NCBI GenBank assembly: GCA_905480395.1
Contig: CAJQQE010000007.1
Location: forward strand, 1 to 48,875
DNA from: an uncultured Phycisphaerales bacterium
Lineage (GTDB): Bacteria; Planctomycetota; Phycisphaerae; Phycisphaerales; SM1A02
Reading direction: 5' to 3'
Length of the DNA: 48,875 nt
Part shown: piece by piece, positions 26,203 through 35,047 of the stretch
How positions within the stretch are numbered: position 1 is the first letter of the stretch
Layout of the letters: every line of letters starts with the position of its first letter
Translations under genes and position numbers: made by a program
The notes under the pieces: generated by a model
Told to the model about the DNA's origin: nothing
Databases searched by the model: none
The model's input: only the letters and a program-made list of their open reading frames with translations

Positions 26203-27597
26203 TCAGACTTTCCACGGACCGTCGATCGCGACCGTGAGACCTTGATGTTGGATGTTCACGAAGAGGGTGCGACCGTCGGGGCTGAAGCAGGCGCCGGCGA
26301 GCTCGCTGCCACTCACGCGATTCATCGCAAACCGAGAGATGGTTCCGTCCGGTGAGATTCGGACGAGTCCATTCCCGGGAGGGCCATCTTCGCACACGAA
26401 AAGGTCGCCCCAAGGCGCGATCGTGAGGTTGTCCGCGTTCTCGATGATGCCGCCCTCGGTCGCTTCGATCGAGAGTTCGAGGGTTCCCGGTGCGTCGTCC
26501 TCGCCGTCGAGGCCCTCGGAGGGCGAAGGACGATACTTCCAGATCTGCCCGATGCGGGCGACGCCTCCGGTCGTGCAGGCGAAGAGGATCTCGTCGCGTC
26601 CGGTCCACATGCCCTCGCCCCGCGCGAAACGGGCGGCTCCGGCCTCGAAGCCTCGGAACCGAAGATCGTCCTTCGGACTGTCCGTCTCGTCGAGATCGAT
26701 CCACGCGACCGGGAGCCGCGCCGCCGGGCGCACGACCGGCGTCTCGGTGGCCGGGTCGATCCAGTTTCGTAAGTCGATAGAAGGACGTCCCTGCACCGCG
26801 AGGGCCTGCAATCGTCCACCCTCGGCGAGTCGGCCCGGATGGTCGGGCACGAATCGGTAGAGAAGGCCGTCGTTCCGATCCTCGGTGAGGTAGACGCATC
26901 GGCCGTCCGGGGCGACCGCGATCGCCTCGTGATGGAATCGACCGAGTCCTCGAAGCGGGCGTGGTTCCGCGAGTCCGATCTGATCCGTGGCGGGTACTTC
27001 GAAGCACCAACCATGATCCATCGCACACGACTCGTCGGCCAGCTGCGTCCACTCCTCGCAGGTGATCCAGCTCTTCCAAGGCGTCGGACCACCGGCACAG
27101 TTCCGTCCCGTCCCGGCGAGGCTCAGAAAGTGTCGCTCGACGGCGCCGGATTTCTGGTTGTAGACGATCGTGGTGGTACCACCCAGGACGGGTCGGTCGC
27201 CACTCCCCGGGTCGAAAAACTTCGACCGATCCACGAGCCCGAGGCGTTCGAGGTTCGGTCCGAAGGCGCCGTAACCGAGGTCGGCGTCGACGCCGATTTC
27301 GTGATTCCGGACGAGGATGGTTCGACCCGGTCCGCCATCGAATGCGGCCATGCCGTCGTGCTCGTGGGGGACGAGTAGGCCGTCGTCCATTTCTTCACCC
27401 CATCGCGAGATGATGCGATGGGTGAAGCCTTCGGGCAGATCCAGGATCCCGGCCGGGTCGGGGATGAGTGTGCCGTAGCCCTCTTTCGCGGCGGAGAAAC
27501 CCAAACGGTCAGATCCGGCAGCTCGGTGCAGGCCCATGAATCCGCCGGTGGTCGCGGCGGCGAGCAAGAGAAAGGAGCGTCGGTCGACTGGGTTCAC
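26203..27597 (-). CDS. PhoX/DUF839-family protein with Tat signal (putative alkaline phosphatase)
   Basis: PhoX enzymes are calcium/iron-dependent periplasmic phosphatases exported by the Tat system. This 464-residue protein starts MNPVDRRSFLLLAAATTGGF, with twin Arg at 6-7, a hydrophobic stretch and an Ala-rich end. Family motifs follow: VRNHEIGVD (about 97-104), NCAGGPTPWKSWITCEEW (about 166-183, Cys167/Cys180 and Glu181), HHEAIAVAPDG, VYLTEDRNDGLLYRFVPDHP (about 235-254), WTGRDEILFACTTGG and ENADNLTIAPWGDLFVCEDG. These match the metal-binding and six-bladed propeller elements of PhoX, so the catalytic core looks complete. It lies 74 bp downstream of the FG-GAP gene on the same strand, so co-transcription is plausible. 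The substrate cannot be decided here. Confidence 0.88.
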   Translation of the reverse strand: MNPVDRRSFLLLAAATTGGFMGLHRAAGSDRLGFSAAKEGYGTLIPDPAGILDLPEGFTHRIISRWGEEMDDGLLVPHEHDGMAAFDGGPGRTILVRNHEIGVDADLGYGAFGPNLERLGLVDRSKFFDPGSGDRPVLGGTTTIVYNQKSGAVERHFLSLAGTGRNCAGGPTPWKSWITCEEWTQLADESCAMDHGWCFEVPATDQIGLAEPRPLRGLGRFHHEAIAVAPDGRCVYLTEDRNDGLLYRFVPDHPGRLAEGGRLQALAVQGRPSIDLRNWIDPATETPVVRPAARLPVAWIDLDETDSPKDDLRFRGFEAGAARFARGEGMWTGRDEILFACTTGGVARIGQIWKYRPSPSEGLDGEDDAPGTLELSIEATEGGIIENADNLTIAPWGDLFVCEDGPPGNGLVRISPDGTISRFAMNRVSGSELAGACFSPDGRTLFVNIQHQGLTVAIDGPWKV

Positions 27598-27671
27598 GTG
27601 GGAAGCATTGTCTCAAGAAGTCGAGATTTCAAGTCGGGCGGGATAGAAGATTGCAACTTCTCCATACGAAT

Positions 27672-29963
27672 TCACTCGTCGATCACGCTCTGGGGGTAGA
27701 CGAGGATGCGATCGTGGGCCACGAGAACGAGGTCCGAAGCGCCGTCTCCCGTCACATCTTCGATCAGCACCTGACGAGGCTCAAACTCCCGCGCATCGCC
27801 GCCGCTGAACATCTTCGTCTCGAACACCGTGAAGCCGGTCATGGGATGAAGGCGGCCTTGATCACTGAAACTCAGGATGTCCGCCATTTGCAGTCCGGCG
27901 TCCAGTGAGACCAGGTCGAGATGCCCATCACCGTTGAGGTCGCCGACCCCGACTTCGTGGGGGACCTTCCGGTTGTCGTCGGGTCGCCAGGAGCCCATTT
28001 CCACCAGCCGCGGTCGATTGCCGTCCAGACGAACCACGGCGAACGCGTCGTTTCCGACCAGTAGGAGGTCCTCGGTCTCGTTGCTTCCGCCGAACCCGCC
28101 GCGTTCGATGCGGATGGGATCGATGCCGCGAATCTCGATTTCATCGGCGACGATCCAGCCGTCGCCGGCCCGTTCGAAGACCAGGAGGCGTCGTCCTTCT
28201 CGATCCGCGGCGACGATGCGATCGCCAAGAATCGCGACCGAGACCAGTTTGGCATCTCCGTCGGCATTGAGCTGTGCCACGACGGTCCAACCTTTTTCGT
28301 CGTCGTATCTCAGTGCTCGGATGAAATTACGGTCTGCCACCAGCAACTCTTCGATACCGTCACCGTCCACGTCAAAACGGCCGGTGTTTTCGGCCCCGGC
28401 GGCACTGACCAGCCCGAACTGCGGCATGTCGTCCTTCTCGACAACTTGGTAGCCCGATTCCTTACCGAGGATCATGATCATCGGCTTGTCCTCGGTGAAG
28501 ACCAAGAGATCCTTTCGACCGTCGTGGTCGGCGTCGACGTCGAGGATCGTGTCCGGTCCGCGGGTCGCCCGTCCAAGGTCGATGGATTCTGGTTCGCCGC
28601 CATCAAAGTCGAGTAGATCGAGGAAAAATCGTTTCTCGTTCGATGCGATCACGGCGAGTCTCGGGCCGTCTTCAGTGTCCACCAGTTTCATCGCGACCGG
28701 CACATTGCCGGGTGGCAATCGCATGGCCTCGGGGAAACCGATCCCATTGGGGCCGGCGGACGCCCGGCCGACCACGCCTTCTTCGGTACTGAGGACAAAG
28801 ACCTCTGCAACCCCGTCGCCATCAACGTCGCCGGCTTCAACGGCATCTGGTGCCGCGAAACTGGGCGAGGTGCTGCTCCCGACCAAACCTCGCCCCGGGA
28901 TCTGCATCCAGGTCGCGACCGCATTGGTCTTTCGGTCCGTGGCGACGACGTCGAGGAGCTGATCACCGTCGAGATCGGCGATCACGACATCGCGCTTCCG
29001 TTCGCCGGGATCAGTAAAGCCATGAACCTCGAACGACGGTTCGCCTCCTTCGGCATCGTCGGTCCGAAACTCGTGGATCACCAACCGCTTGGTGGGACGT
29101 TCAATGACCGCGAGTTGTGCGGTTTCTCGACCGGGCACGATTAAACCGGCGGCTTCAGCGATGGGGGGCATTTCAAATCGAAGTTGTGGGCCGAAGGTTT
29201 TTTCGCCGTTCTCGCGGGCGGCGAGCCAGATCCGAACCGGGGCCTCATCGTCGGCGGCGATCCCCGCAAGATCTTGGAGTCCGTCGCCATCAAAGTCTTC
29301 CGCGAAGATCGCGATAATCCGGGCGTCGCCGGCGTTGAGCTCCTGCGGTGGGGCAAGTCGACCGTTTCGCTCGAGGGGCCAGATCTTGATGCGTCCGCCG
29401 GTCAACGCCACCAGTTCGAGCGGACCGTCAGAACCGATGAGATCACCGATGACCATGCCGTCTCGGGAGACCCCGAGCCCGCGGATGCGATTCCGCCGCA
29501 GCATCTCGAATTCGCCCGTTTCGGTCTGTCGATAGATCTGGATCGCGTCGGGCCGGCCAGCCGCGACGATGTCGAGGCGTCCGTCGCCGTCGACGTCAAC
29601 GGTCTCGATCGCGGCGACTTCGAAGTTCACCGGGATCTCGACGCGATCAAAACGCCAGTGCTCTGGAAGTTCGTTGGCACGACGAGGTGCTTTGGGTTCG
29701 CCCGGCACGGCATCGCTCTTCTGACGCAGGAATTCAATTCGACTCTTGTGATTATTCACGACCACCAGATCTTTGAAGCCATCGGCGTCGAGGTCGACCG
29801 CGACCAGGGGTCCTGCGTTGGGACCGACCGGGACCACTTCCAATGGATCGAACCCGAAGTGGGCGGCGGTTTCAGCATCTTGTGCCAAGGCCGTGGTCGC
29901 GGGCAAGACGACCGAAAAAGTCGCCAGAAGAACGAGCAAGCGGGCAGGATGGAGCGGGGTCAT
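27672..29963 (-). CDS. Secreted FG-GAP/VCBS-repeat protein
   Basis: This 763-residue exported protein begins with a Sec signal peptide (ARLLVLLATFSVVLPATTAL, cleavage likely after ALA near residue 28). The mature part is a run of beta-propeller-type repeats with calcium-binding loops. At least nine are visible, including DLDADGFKDLVVV, DVDGDGRLDIVAA, DFDGDGLQDLAGI, DLDGDQLLDVVAT, DVDGDGVAEVFVL, DVDGDGIEELLVA, DLNGDGHLDLVSL and DVTGDGASDLVLV. Such proteins usually form extracellular or periplasmic binding scaffolds. No catalytic domain or C-terminal anchor is seen. It lies upstream of the PhoX-like gene and diverges from the HtrA-like gene. The ligand is unknown. Confidence 0.9.
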   Translation of the reverse strand: MTPLHPARLLVLLATFSVVLPATTALAQDAETAAHFGFDPLEVVPVGPNAGPLVAVDLDADGFKDLVVVNNHKSRIEFLRQKSDAVPGEPKAPRRANELPEHWRFDRVEIPVNFEVAAIETVDVDGDGRLDIVAAGRPDAIQIYRQTETGEFEMLRRNRIRGLGVSRDGMVIGDLIGSDGPLELVALTGGRIKIWPLERNGRLAPPQELNAGDARIIAIFAEDFDGDGLQDLAGIAADDEAPVRIWLAARENGEKTFGPQLRFEMPPIAEAAGLIVPGRETAQLAVIERPTKRLVIHEFRTDDAEGGEPSFEVHGFTDPGERKRDVVIADLDGDQLLDVVATDRKTNAVATWMQIPGRGLVGSSTSPSFAAPDAVEAGDVDGDGVAEVFVLSTEEGVVGRASAGPNGIGFPEAMRLPPGNVPVAMKLVDTEDGPRLAVIASNEKRFFLDLLDFDGGEPESIDLGRATRGPDTILDVDADHDGRKDLLVFTEDKPMIMILGKESGYQVVEKDDMPQFGLVSAAGAENTGRFDVDGDGIEELLVADRNFIRALRYDDEKGWTVVAQLNADGDAKLVSVAILGDRIVAADREGRRLLVFERAGDGWIVADEIEIRGIDPIRIERGGFGGSNETEDLLLVGNDAFAVVRLDGNRPRLVEMGSWRPDDNRKVPHEVGVGDLNGDGHLDLVSLDAGLQMADILSFSDQGRLHPMTGFTVFETKMFSGGDAREFEPRQVLIEDVTGDGASDLVLVAHDRILVYPQSVIDE

Positions 29964-30048
29964 AGTGCGTGGTATTCCAAGGAGAAGAGCGGCGACGGGG
30001 GGGTGAGGTCGCCGGGCGGGCGAATTCTAGGAACGGGCCTTTGCCGGG

Positions 30049-30054
30049 TATAGT
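30049..30054 (+). promoter_or_regulatory. Possible -10 box of the HtrA-like gene
   Basis: TATAGT lies 25 bp upstream of the start codon (five of six consensus matches), with GGAGG (30069-30073) between them. No good -35 box is seen, so an activator or alternative sigma factor may be used. Confidence 0.35.
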
Positions 30055-30079
30055 ACCGATCCCGACTTGGAGGTTTCTT

Positions 30080-31090
30080 ATGCCCGTTCAGAAGATACGA
30101 CGTCTTGGTGTGGCCCTGATCCTTGTTCTTGCCCCAATCTCGATCCCCGCCGTCCAGGCGGCGGTGAATTCACATCAGTCACCATCCTCCAACGACATCG
30201 TCCGGCTCAAGGATGGTGGCGAGGTCCGGGGGGTCATCGTCAAACGCGATGATCGCTCGGTTTGGGTCGACGTTGGCCCCACGGTGGTCAGCTTCGATCT
30301 CGATCAGGTTGAGGAGATTGTCGCGGCGACCGGCCCCGCGGTGACGGCGGTGGACTCTGGCACCTTGTTCTCGGTGGCGGTGGATCCCATCGAGTTAAGC
30401 CCCGAGGAGCATGCCAAAGTGCTTGGCCCGTCGGTCATCAAGGTTTCAACGCCAGGCGGCCTCGGCTCGGGCGTCATCATCTCGCCTGACGGCTACGCCA
30501 TCACCAATGCCCATGTGGTGCAGGGCGAGACGGCGCTGCGGGCGACGGTGTGGTTTCTGCAACCCGACGGGATGCTGAAGCGCACGGACATCGACGACGT
30601 CGAACTGGTCGCAGTCAACAACCATCTTGATTTGGCCTTGATTCGAATCACCAATCCCACTGGGGCCAAGTTTCTTTTCGCGCCGGTGCAGGGTGCCGAG
30701 AAGCTCGACATCGGTCAGCCGGTATTCGCGATCGGAAATCCACTCGGCTTGGAAAGAACCCTCACTCAGGGCGTCATTTCGACCACCCAACGAAACTTCA
30801 GCGGTCTGACCTATGTACAGACCGACACGCCGATCAACCCCGGTAACAGCGGGGGCCCGCTTTTCAACACGCGGGGCGAGGTGATCGGTATCACCAACAT
30901 GGGGATCCTCGGCGGCGAGGCCCTCGGATTCGCCATTCCCGCCCGGTATGTGAAGGATTTCGTACGAAACCGCGAAGCCTTCACCTACGATCGATCGAAT
31001 CCAAACAGCGGTCACATCTACCACCAACCGCCAACTCGAAGCCTCTCCGGTGGCCCGTCGATCCTGGACGACGGTACGTCGAGTGAGTGA
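30080..31090 (+). CDS. HtrA/Deg-like trypsin-family serine protease without PDZ domain
   Basis: From the ATG at 30080 (GGAGG 6 nt upstream) the protein has 336 residues. A Sec signal peptide (about 1-27, LGVALILVLAPISIPAVQA) is followed by a small beta-rich domain (about 39-80, DIVRLKDGGEVRGVIVKRDD) of a kind common in planctomycete secreted proteins. The S1C protease domain carries the full triad: H145 (ITNAHVV), D184 (NNHLDLALIRI) and S257 (INPGNSGGPLFN). The C-terminus is short, with no PDZ domain, so substrate choice must differ from DegP. It is expected in the periplasm or on the cell surface. The next gene begins 92 bp downstream and may be in the same operon. Confidence 0.92.
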   Translation: MPVQKIRRLGVALILVLAPISIPAVQAAVNSHQSPSSNDIVRLKDGGEVRGVIVKRDDRSVWVDVGPTVVSFDLDQVEEIVAATGPAVTAVDSGTLFSVAVDPIELSPEEHAKVLGPSVIKVSTPGGLGSGVIISPDGYAITNAHVVQGETALRATVWFLQPDGMLKRTDIDDVELVAVNNHLDLALIRITNPTGAKFLFAPVQGAEKLDIGQPVFAIGNPLGLERTLTQGVISTTQRNFSGLTYVQTDTPINPGNSGGPLFNTRGEVIGITNMGILGGEALGFAIPARYVKDFVRNREAFTYDRSNPNSGHIYHQPPTRSLSGGPSILDDGTSSE

Positions 31091-31182
31091 GTGTTCCTGA
31101 AAACGATCTGCGAAGATTCCGAGTGAATCCTCGGTCCCCCGTCCTGAACCTGTTCCGCCTCTCCCTTTTTCGGAATTTACAA

Positions 31183-32964
31183 ATGAGTCGCCGACCCTTG
31201 CGTGATCTCCTCTTCAGCACTGTCTTCGTGGTCAGCGGTTTTTCCGCCACGGCCAATGCCGCCGATACCTACACGATTGCGGACATCGCCCCAACCGGAA
31301 CCTTCTTCATCATGGGGGCGGATGCCACCCAGACGATGTGTGACCGGTTCAACGGCAATCCACTGGGCGGCCTGTGGCAGACCGAAGCCGTTCAGAAGAC
31401 GCTCGGAAAAGCACTGGAGAGCGCCCGAGAGAACATGATGAAGGAACTGGCCGCTTCCGGCATGGACCTGGAGACGATGTCGCTTCCGGCGAATATGGGG
31501 CTCGCGATCTACAGCGATCTCGATGAGGAGACTGGTCAGTCCAAATCATTCATGCTTGGCTACGGCGACTGGGAAGCCAAAGCTGAGGACGCCGACAAGA
31601 TGATGTCCGCGTTGATGGAAGCTTGGAAGAAGGATGAGGGGATTGACGTCGGTTCGAAAGAAATCCGCGGACGAGACGTCTTGGTCCTGACGCGGATCGA
31701 GCAGCCAGACGACCAGGACGCGGCCCAACAGTTCGATGAGATGGACGACATGATGATGATGTTGGGGGATCCGTCAGAAATGGCTCCCGATCTCTCCAAG
31801 ATGTACATGATTCAGGACGGATCACGCTTCATCATGGCCAACGATCTGCTGGCGGTGGACGACGCGCTGGCGATCTTCGATGGTGACGATGCCAAGGTGG
31901 TTGCGTCGACTGACGACTGGAAGAAGACCCTGCAGCAACTTGATGGCGCCGAGGCGTACGCGGTGCTGTTGACCGAACCATTGCAAGATCTTCTCGCGCC
32001 AATCTTCATGGGTCCCGCAGGCATGGTGAAGCCGATGATCGGCGAGTTGTTCGGCGACATCCGCGGTTACGGCTTCGGGCTTGCAATGCCAGAAGATCCT
32101 TCAACCGCATCGATGGTCTTGACCGCCTCCATCCTCGCACCCGACGACAAGTCAGGGATCATGGGTTTGCTCCTCGAGCAGGATGAGGTTGGCCAGGCGC
32201 CTCCGAAGATCGTCGGTGACGAAGCGATTGGCTACGGTCGCATGAACTTCGATTTCAAGGGACTGATGCCATTGGTCAGCAAGATGTCCGCGGCGATGCC
32301 CATGGGCGGCGAAGAAGTGGACGGCATGGTCGATCAGTTCGGACCGATGGTCACGCCGGCGATGGAATCACTCGGGCCAGCGATTCACGTGCTGAGTACG
32401 GCCGGTGGAACCACCATGATTATTCCGACCAGCGATCCCCAGAAGGTTCAGCCGCTCCTGGCGATGATGGGCCCGGGGATGAGTCTTCAGCCTCGCGACT
32501 TCCTTGGTGAGACCATGTGGACCGGCGAGGGCATGGGTGCCTGCGTGGCCGGCAACTGGTTGGTGATCGGCAATGACAAGGGCACCGAGCAGGTGATTCG
32601 GGGTCTGAATGCTGGAGCCGTCGACCATCCCATCTCCGAGTTGCGGGTCTTTACCGACTCCGTGGGTCGGATGCCGGGCGGCGATGCGGTTGGATGGGGT
32701 TACGTCAATGTGGTCGAGCAGTTCGCGGCGAGCCGCGGAATGGCCGAGCAGATGATGGAGATGATCAACGCCCAGGGCGAGTTCGGACCCGAAGAAGCTT
32801 CTGGTGCTGACGAAATGACTGAAGCGGTGGTCGATCTCATGAAAGAACTCTCTCCGAAGCAGTTGGGGCGATATGTGGGCCCGACGGTTTGGAAGTTCAG
32901 CAGCGACGATCTCGGCTGGGTGTACCGGCAGTGGTTCTTGGCCCCGGTCAACGTCGGCGGCTGA
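31183..32964 (+). CDS. Methionine-rich secreted protein, function unknown (DUF3352-like layout)
   Basis: The start at 31183 (MSRRPLRDLLFSTVFVVSGF) gives a signal peptide ending near ATANAA; upstream extension to 31087 is open but adds no plausible signal. The 593-residue product is acidic and strikingly Met-rich, for example MDDMMMMLGDPSEMAPDL and a tract with AMPMGGEEVDGMVDQFGPMV. The opening of the mature part (IADIAPTGTFFIMGADATQT) and the later per-domain pattern resemble DUF3352-type secreted proteins, whose function is unknown; this resemblance is weak. No anchor or enzyme motif is seen. It follows the HtrA-like protease and ends before a strong terminator. The Met content could indicate copper binding or oxidation sensing, but that is speculation. 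Confidence 0.82.
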   Translation: MSRRPLRDLLFSTVFVVSGFSATANAADTYTIADIAPTGTFFIMGADATQTMCDRFNGNPLGGLWQTEAVQKTLGKALESARENMMKELAASGMDLETMSLPANMGLAIYSDLDEETGQSKSFMLGYGDWEAKAEDADKMMSALMEAWKKDEGIDVGSKEIRGRDVLVLTRIEQPDDQDAAQQFDEMDDMMMMLGDPSEMAPDLSKMYMIQDGSRFIMANDLLAVDDALAIFDGDDAKVVASTDDWKKTLQQLDGAEAYAVLLTEPLQDLLAPIFMGPAGMVKPMIGELFGDIRGYGFGLAMPEDPSTASMVLTASILAPDDKSGIMGLLLEQDEVGQAPPKIVGDEAIGYGRMNFDFKGLMPLVSKMSAAMPMGGEEVDGMVDQFGPMVTPAMESLGPAIHVLSTAGGTTMIIPTSDPQKVQPLLAMMGPGMSLQPRDFLGETMWTGEGMGACVAGNWLVIGNDKGTEQVIRGLNAGAVDHPISELRVFTDSVGRMPGGDAVGWGYVNVVEQFAASRGMAEQMMEMINAQGEFGPEEASGADEMTEAVVDLMKELSPKQLGRYVGPTVWKFSSDDLGWVYRQWFLAPVNVGG

Positions 32965-33016
32965 TTCCGGGTTCAACGCGTTGTTGATTCAACAACGGTA
33001 GACGCATCGACGAACA

Positions 33017-33056
33017 AAAACGACGCCCCACCGCTCGGTGGGGCGTCGTTCTTTTT
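33017..33056. terminator. Bidirectional rho-independent terminator
   Basis: A perfect 14-bp stem (33019-33032 with 33037-33050) with loop GCTC is flanked by AAAAA on the left and TTTTT on the right. It can end both the plus-strand secreted-protein transcript and the minus-strand hydrolase transcript. Confidence 0.93.
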
Positions 33057-33107
33057 GCTTGGGGGGTTCTGGTCACGATTCGACGGTTGGATGCGACGTG
33101 CCGCCGC

Positions 33108-34010
33108 TCAAGAGACGTCCGCGCCGGAGCCAGCGTGCGATGTCGAGGCGTCGTGGATCAACTGGTCGACCGCCGCATCGAGTCGATCGCCGGCAAGATC
33201 CCAGTGATTCCCGTGGCCAGCGCCCGCCACCACCTCGCAGCGTCCCTTGGGGGCCGCATCCGCGATGGCCATCGCATCGCCAGGTGGGCTGATGGGATCC
33301 GCATCACCCAGAACCACCAGGATCGGTACGTCGGTTCGAACCGCCGCGGCAATGGTGGAACGAGGGCGGCGTCCGATGACCCGAAGCCCTTGGATCGCGA
33401 GCCAAGAGATATACCCCGAAGGAAGCCCCCGGAGGCGGAGCCGCTGGCGAAGTGGCACCCGAAGCGTTTCGTAGGGCGCGACGGCGACGACCCCGTCGAT
33501 TCGATCGGTCTCGGCGGCGGCGAGAATCGCCACGGTGGCGCCGAGGCTTCGTCCGATCACGATGACTGCCGTCTCTGCGGGCGCGTCGAGACGCTCCAGC
33601 AGACTGATCAGGTCCTCGACATCGGTATCACCAAGACCCGCCCCGTCAGGCTCGGCATCACCGTGTCCCCGTAGATCGAGCATGATCACTCGCGACCCAC
33701 GACGCCGCCAGTCTTCAAGATGCGGAATCCAGGTCAGTCGTGACCGGCCCCATCCATGAACCAGCACCAGAATCGGACCGGAATCGAGATGACCGGGAAC
33801 GTCCCAGACCGGAAGTCGGACGCCACCCGGACGATCGATTTCCCACGACTCGAAGGGGACGTCGACGTCCCCTGGATCCGTCGGCATTCCTCGGCCCAGC
33901 GCCCACCCCATGGTTCGCCGCATTGGCCGGGTCGCTTCGCGCATGGTGGCGAGGACCATGAGGACCACCATGGTCGTGGCGGCGATGCTGAAAAGGAAGA
34001 GGAGTTCCAT
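33108..34010 (-). CDS. Membrane-anchored alpha/beta hydrolase
   Basis: This 300-residue protein has an N-terminal membrane helix (LLFLFSIAATTMVVLMVLAT) and an alpha/beta-hydrolase domain. The oxyanion segment is ILVLVHGWGRSRLTW, then VIMLDLRGHGDAEPDG, the nucleophile elbow IGRSLGATVA, the acid in ILVVLGDADPISPP and the His in VAGAGHGNHWD. The triad is complete, and the layout is like small membrane-tethered lipases, esterases or peptidases; the substrate is not predictable. It is the last gene of the minus-strand run pheT - cyclohydrolase - zinc ribbon - hydrolase and ends at the bidirectional terminator. It lies 52 bp after the zinc-ribbon gene. Confidence 0.9.
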   Translation of the reverse strand: MELLFLFSIAATTMVVLMVLATMREATRPMRRTMGWALGRGMPTDPGDVDVPFESWEIDRPGGVRLPVWDVPGHLDSGPILVLVHGWGRSRLTWIPHLEDWRRRGSRVIMLDLRGHGDAEPDGAGLGDTDVEDLISLLERLDAPAETAVIVIGRSLGATVAILAAAETDRIDGVVAVAPYETLRVPLRQRLRLRGLPSGYISWLAIQGLRVIGRRPRSTIAAAVRTDVPILVVLGDADPISPPGDAMAIADAAPKGRCEVVAGAGHGNHWDLAGDRLDAAVDQLIHDASTSHAGSGADVS

Positions 34011-34062
34011 CTGGAGACACCCTACCCGAGTCAGCCTCGATTCGGATGTCGTGGAATGGTGG

Positions 34063-34311
34063 TCAACGCGCCTCGAAGATCCGCCGCGTCGAGCCGCCGG
34101 GGCCGATCCCTGCGGAGACGTTGCCGCCGCATTTGGGACACCGACCCTCGTACCGGGTTTCCGTCCGGTTCCGACTCAATCGGCCGTACTGATGGCAGCA
34201 ACGAAACCACACCATGATGAAACGCCGATCGGCTTCGCCGGCGTGCCGACGCGTGATCTCTGCAGACTGTTCGAGACCATCGATTTCGATTCTGTCACTT
34301 GATTCGGCCAT
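34063..34311 (-). CDS. Small zinc-ribbon protein
   Basis: From the ATG at 34311 (MAESSDRIEIDG) the protein has 82 residues; a TTG five codons earlier is also open. It has a treble-clef or ribbon-like arrangement: VWFRCCHQYGRLSRN, then TRYEGRCPKCGGNVSAG, then GPGGSTRRIFEAR. The CPKCG knuckle is clear, while the first pair reads CCH. I recognise this pattern from small conserved planctomycete proteins with no assigned function. It may bind RNA or act as an assembly factor, but this is not shown. It sits between the cyclohydrolase and the hydrolase genes. Confidence 0.72.
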   Translation of the reverse strand: MAESSDRIEIDGLEQSAEITRRHAGEADRRFIMVWFRCCHQYGRLSRNRTETRYEGRCPKCGGNVSAGIGPGGSTRRIFEAR

Positions 34312-34362
34312 GAGTGCAGTTCTCAAGCTCGAGTGATGAAGGTTGATTCGTGAAGAGCATAT

Positions 34363-34394
34363 CGATCCATTTTAGGACCGATCCATTTTAGGAC
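34363..34394. repeat. Perfect tandem duplication of a 16-bp unit at the cyclohydrolase stop
   Basis: CGATCCATTTTAGGAC occurs twice in direct succession (34363-34378, 34379-34394). The second copy contains the stop codon (complement of 34388-34390) of the cyclohydrolase gene; the first copy lies just downstream. It looks like a recent slippage or duplication event. Confidence 0.92.
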
Positions 34395-35047
34395 GAGATG
34401 GTGTCTCGACCACCGGCTCTGCAGGCAGCATCGATCGCGGTCGCCCCGGCGATCGCGGTGCGAATCGCTTGGTGCGTTTCGGTTTCCATCGCCATGGCGA
34501 GTGGGGCGCCGTCGTCCAGTCCACGGAGTGACTGGAGATTCACATCGACATTCCAGCCAGCCGCTTCCGCCGAGAAACCGGCCAGCCGACCGGCGATGGC
34601 GAGATCGCTGCGGAGGAGTGTGCTCGATCGTCCGACCAGTTTCATGATGATCTCGACGGTTTCTGCGGCTCGGAGGACGAGTTGCTGTGGTGCGGCGATC
34701 GCACCATGAACCGCCGCGGGCCAGGCTCGAAGGCGTACGGGATCGTCCTCGGCCAAAGGCCAGAGATCGGCCAACGTCTTGAAGCCGTGCGCGTCGAGAT
34801 CAGCAAGCTCTAGGCTCTCTTCGCGAATCTGTTGGAGACGACCGGCCGCGTCAGCGAGATCCGATTCAAAGTCGACGAACTTCTTCTTCCCATGGCTAAA
34901 CGCGATGACCATTTCGGCGAGGCCAGCGGCATGGGCCAGCATCGAACCGGCCGCGGCGCCGCCACCCGGGACAGAGGTTTTCGCGGCAAGATCTGCGGTG
35001 AATTCGTCGAGGGTCCGGTTTGCAAAATGGCTTTTTGCGTCACTCAT
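34388..35047 (-). CDS. Cyclodeaminase/cyclohydrolase family protein (methenyl-tetrahydrofolate cyclohydrolase-like)
   Basis: This 219-residue, all-helical protein belongs to the formiminotransferase-cyclodeaminase C-terminal family, which includes FchA (methenyl-THF to formyl-THF). Signatures: TLDEFTADLAAKTSVPGGGA (about 13-32), AAAGSMLAHAAGLAEMV, then FVDFESDLADAAGRLQQIRE and DLDAHGFKTLADLWPL. Later come RSSTLLRSDLAIAGRLAGFS and GWNVDVNLQSL, as in this family. It overlaps the end of pheT by 4 bp (ATGA), so the two are translationally coupled. The role is probably in one-carbon/folate metabolism, but cyclodeaminase activity cannot be excluded, and no other folate gene is nearby. Confidence 0.88.
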   Translation of the reverse strand: MSDAKSHFANRTLDEFTADLAAKTSVPGGGAAAGSMLAHAAGLAEMVIAFSHGKKKFVDFESDLADAAGRLQQIREESLELADLDAHGFKTLADLWPLAEDDPVRLRAWPAAVHGAIAAPQQLVLRAAETVEIIMKLVGRSSTLLRSDLAIAGRLAGFSAEAAGWNVDVNLQSLRGLDDGAPLAMAMETETHQAIRTAIAGATAIDAACRAGGRDTISS

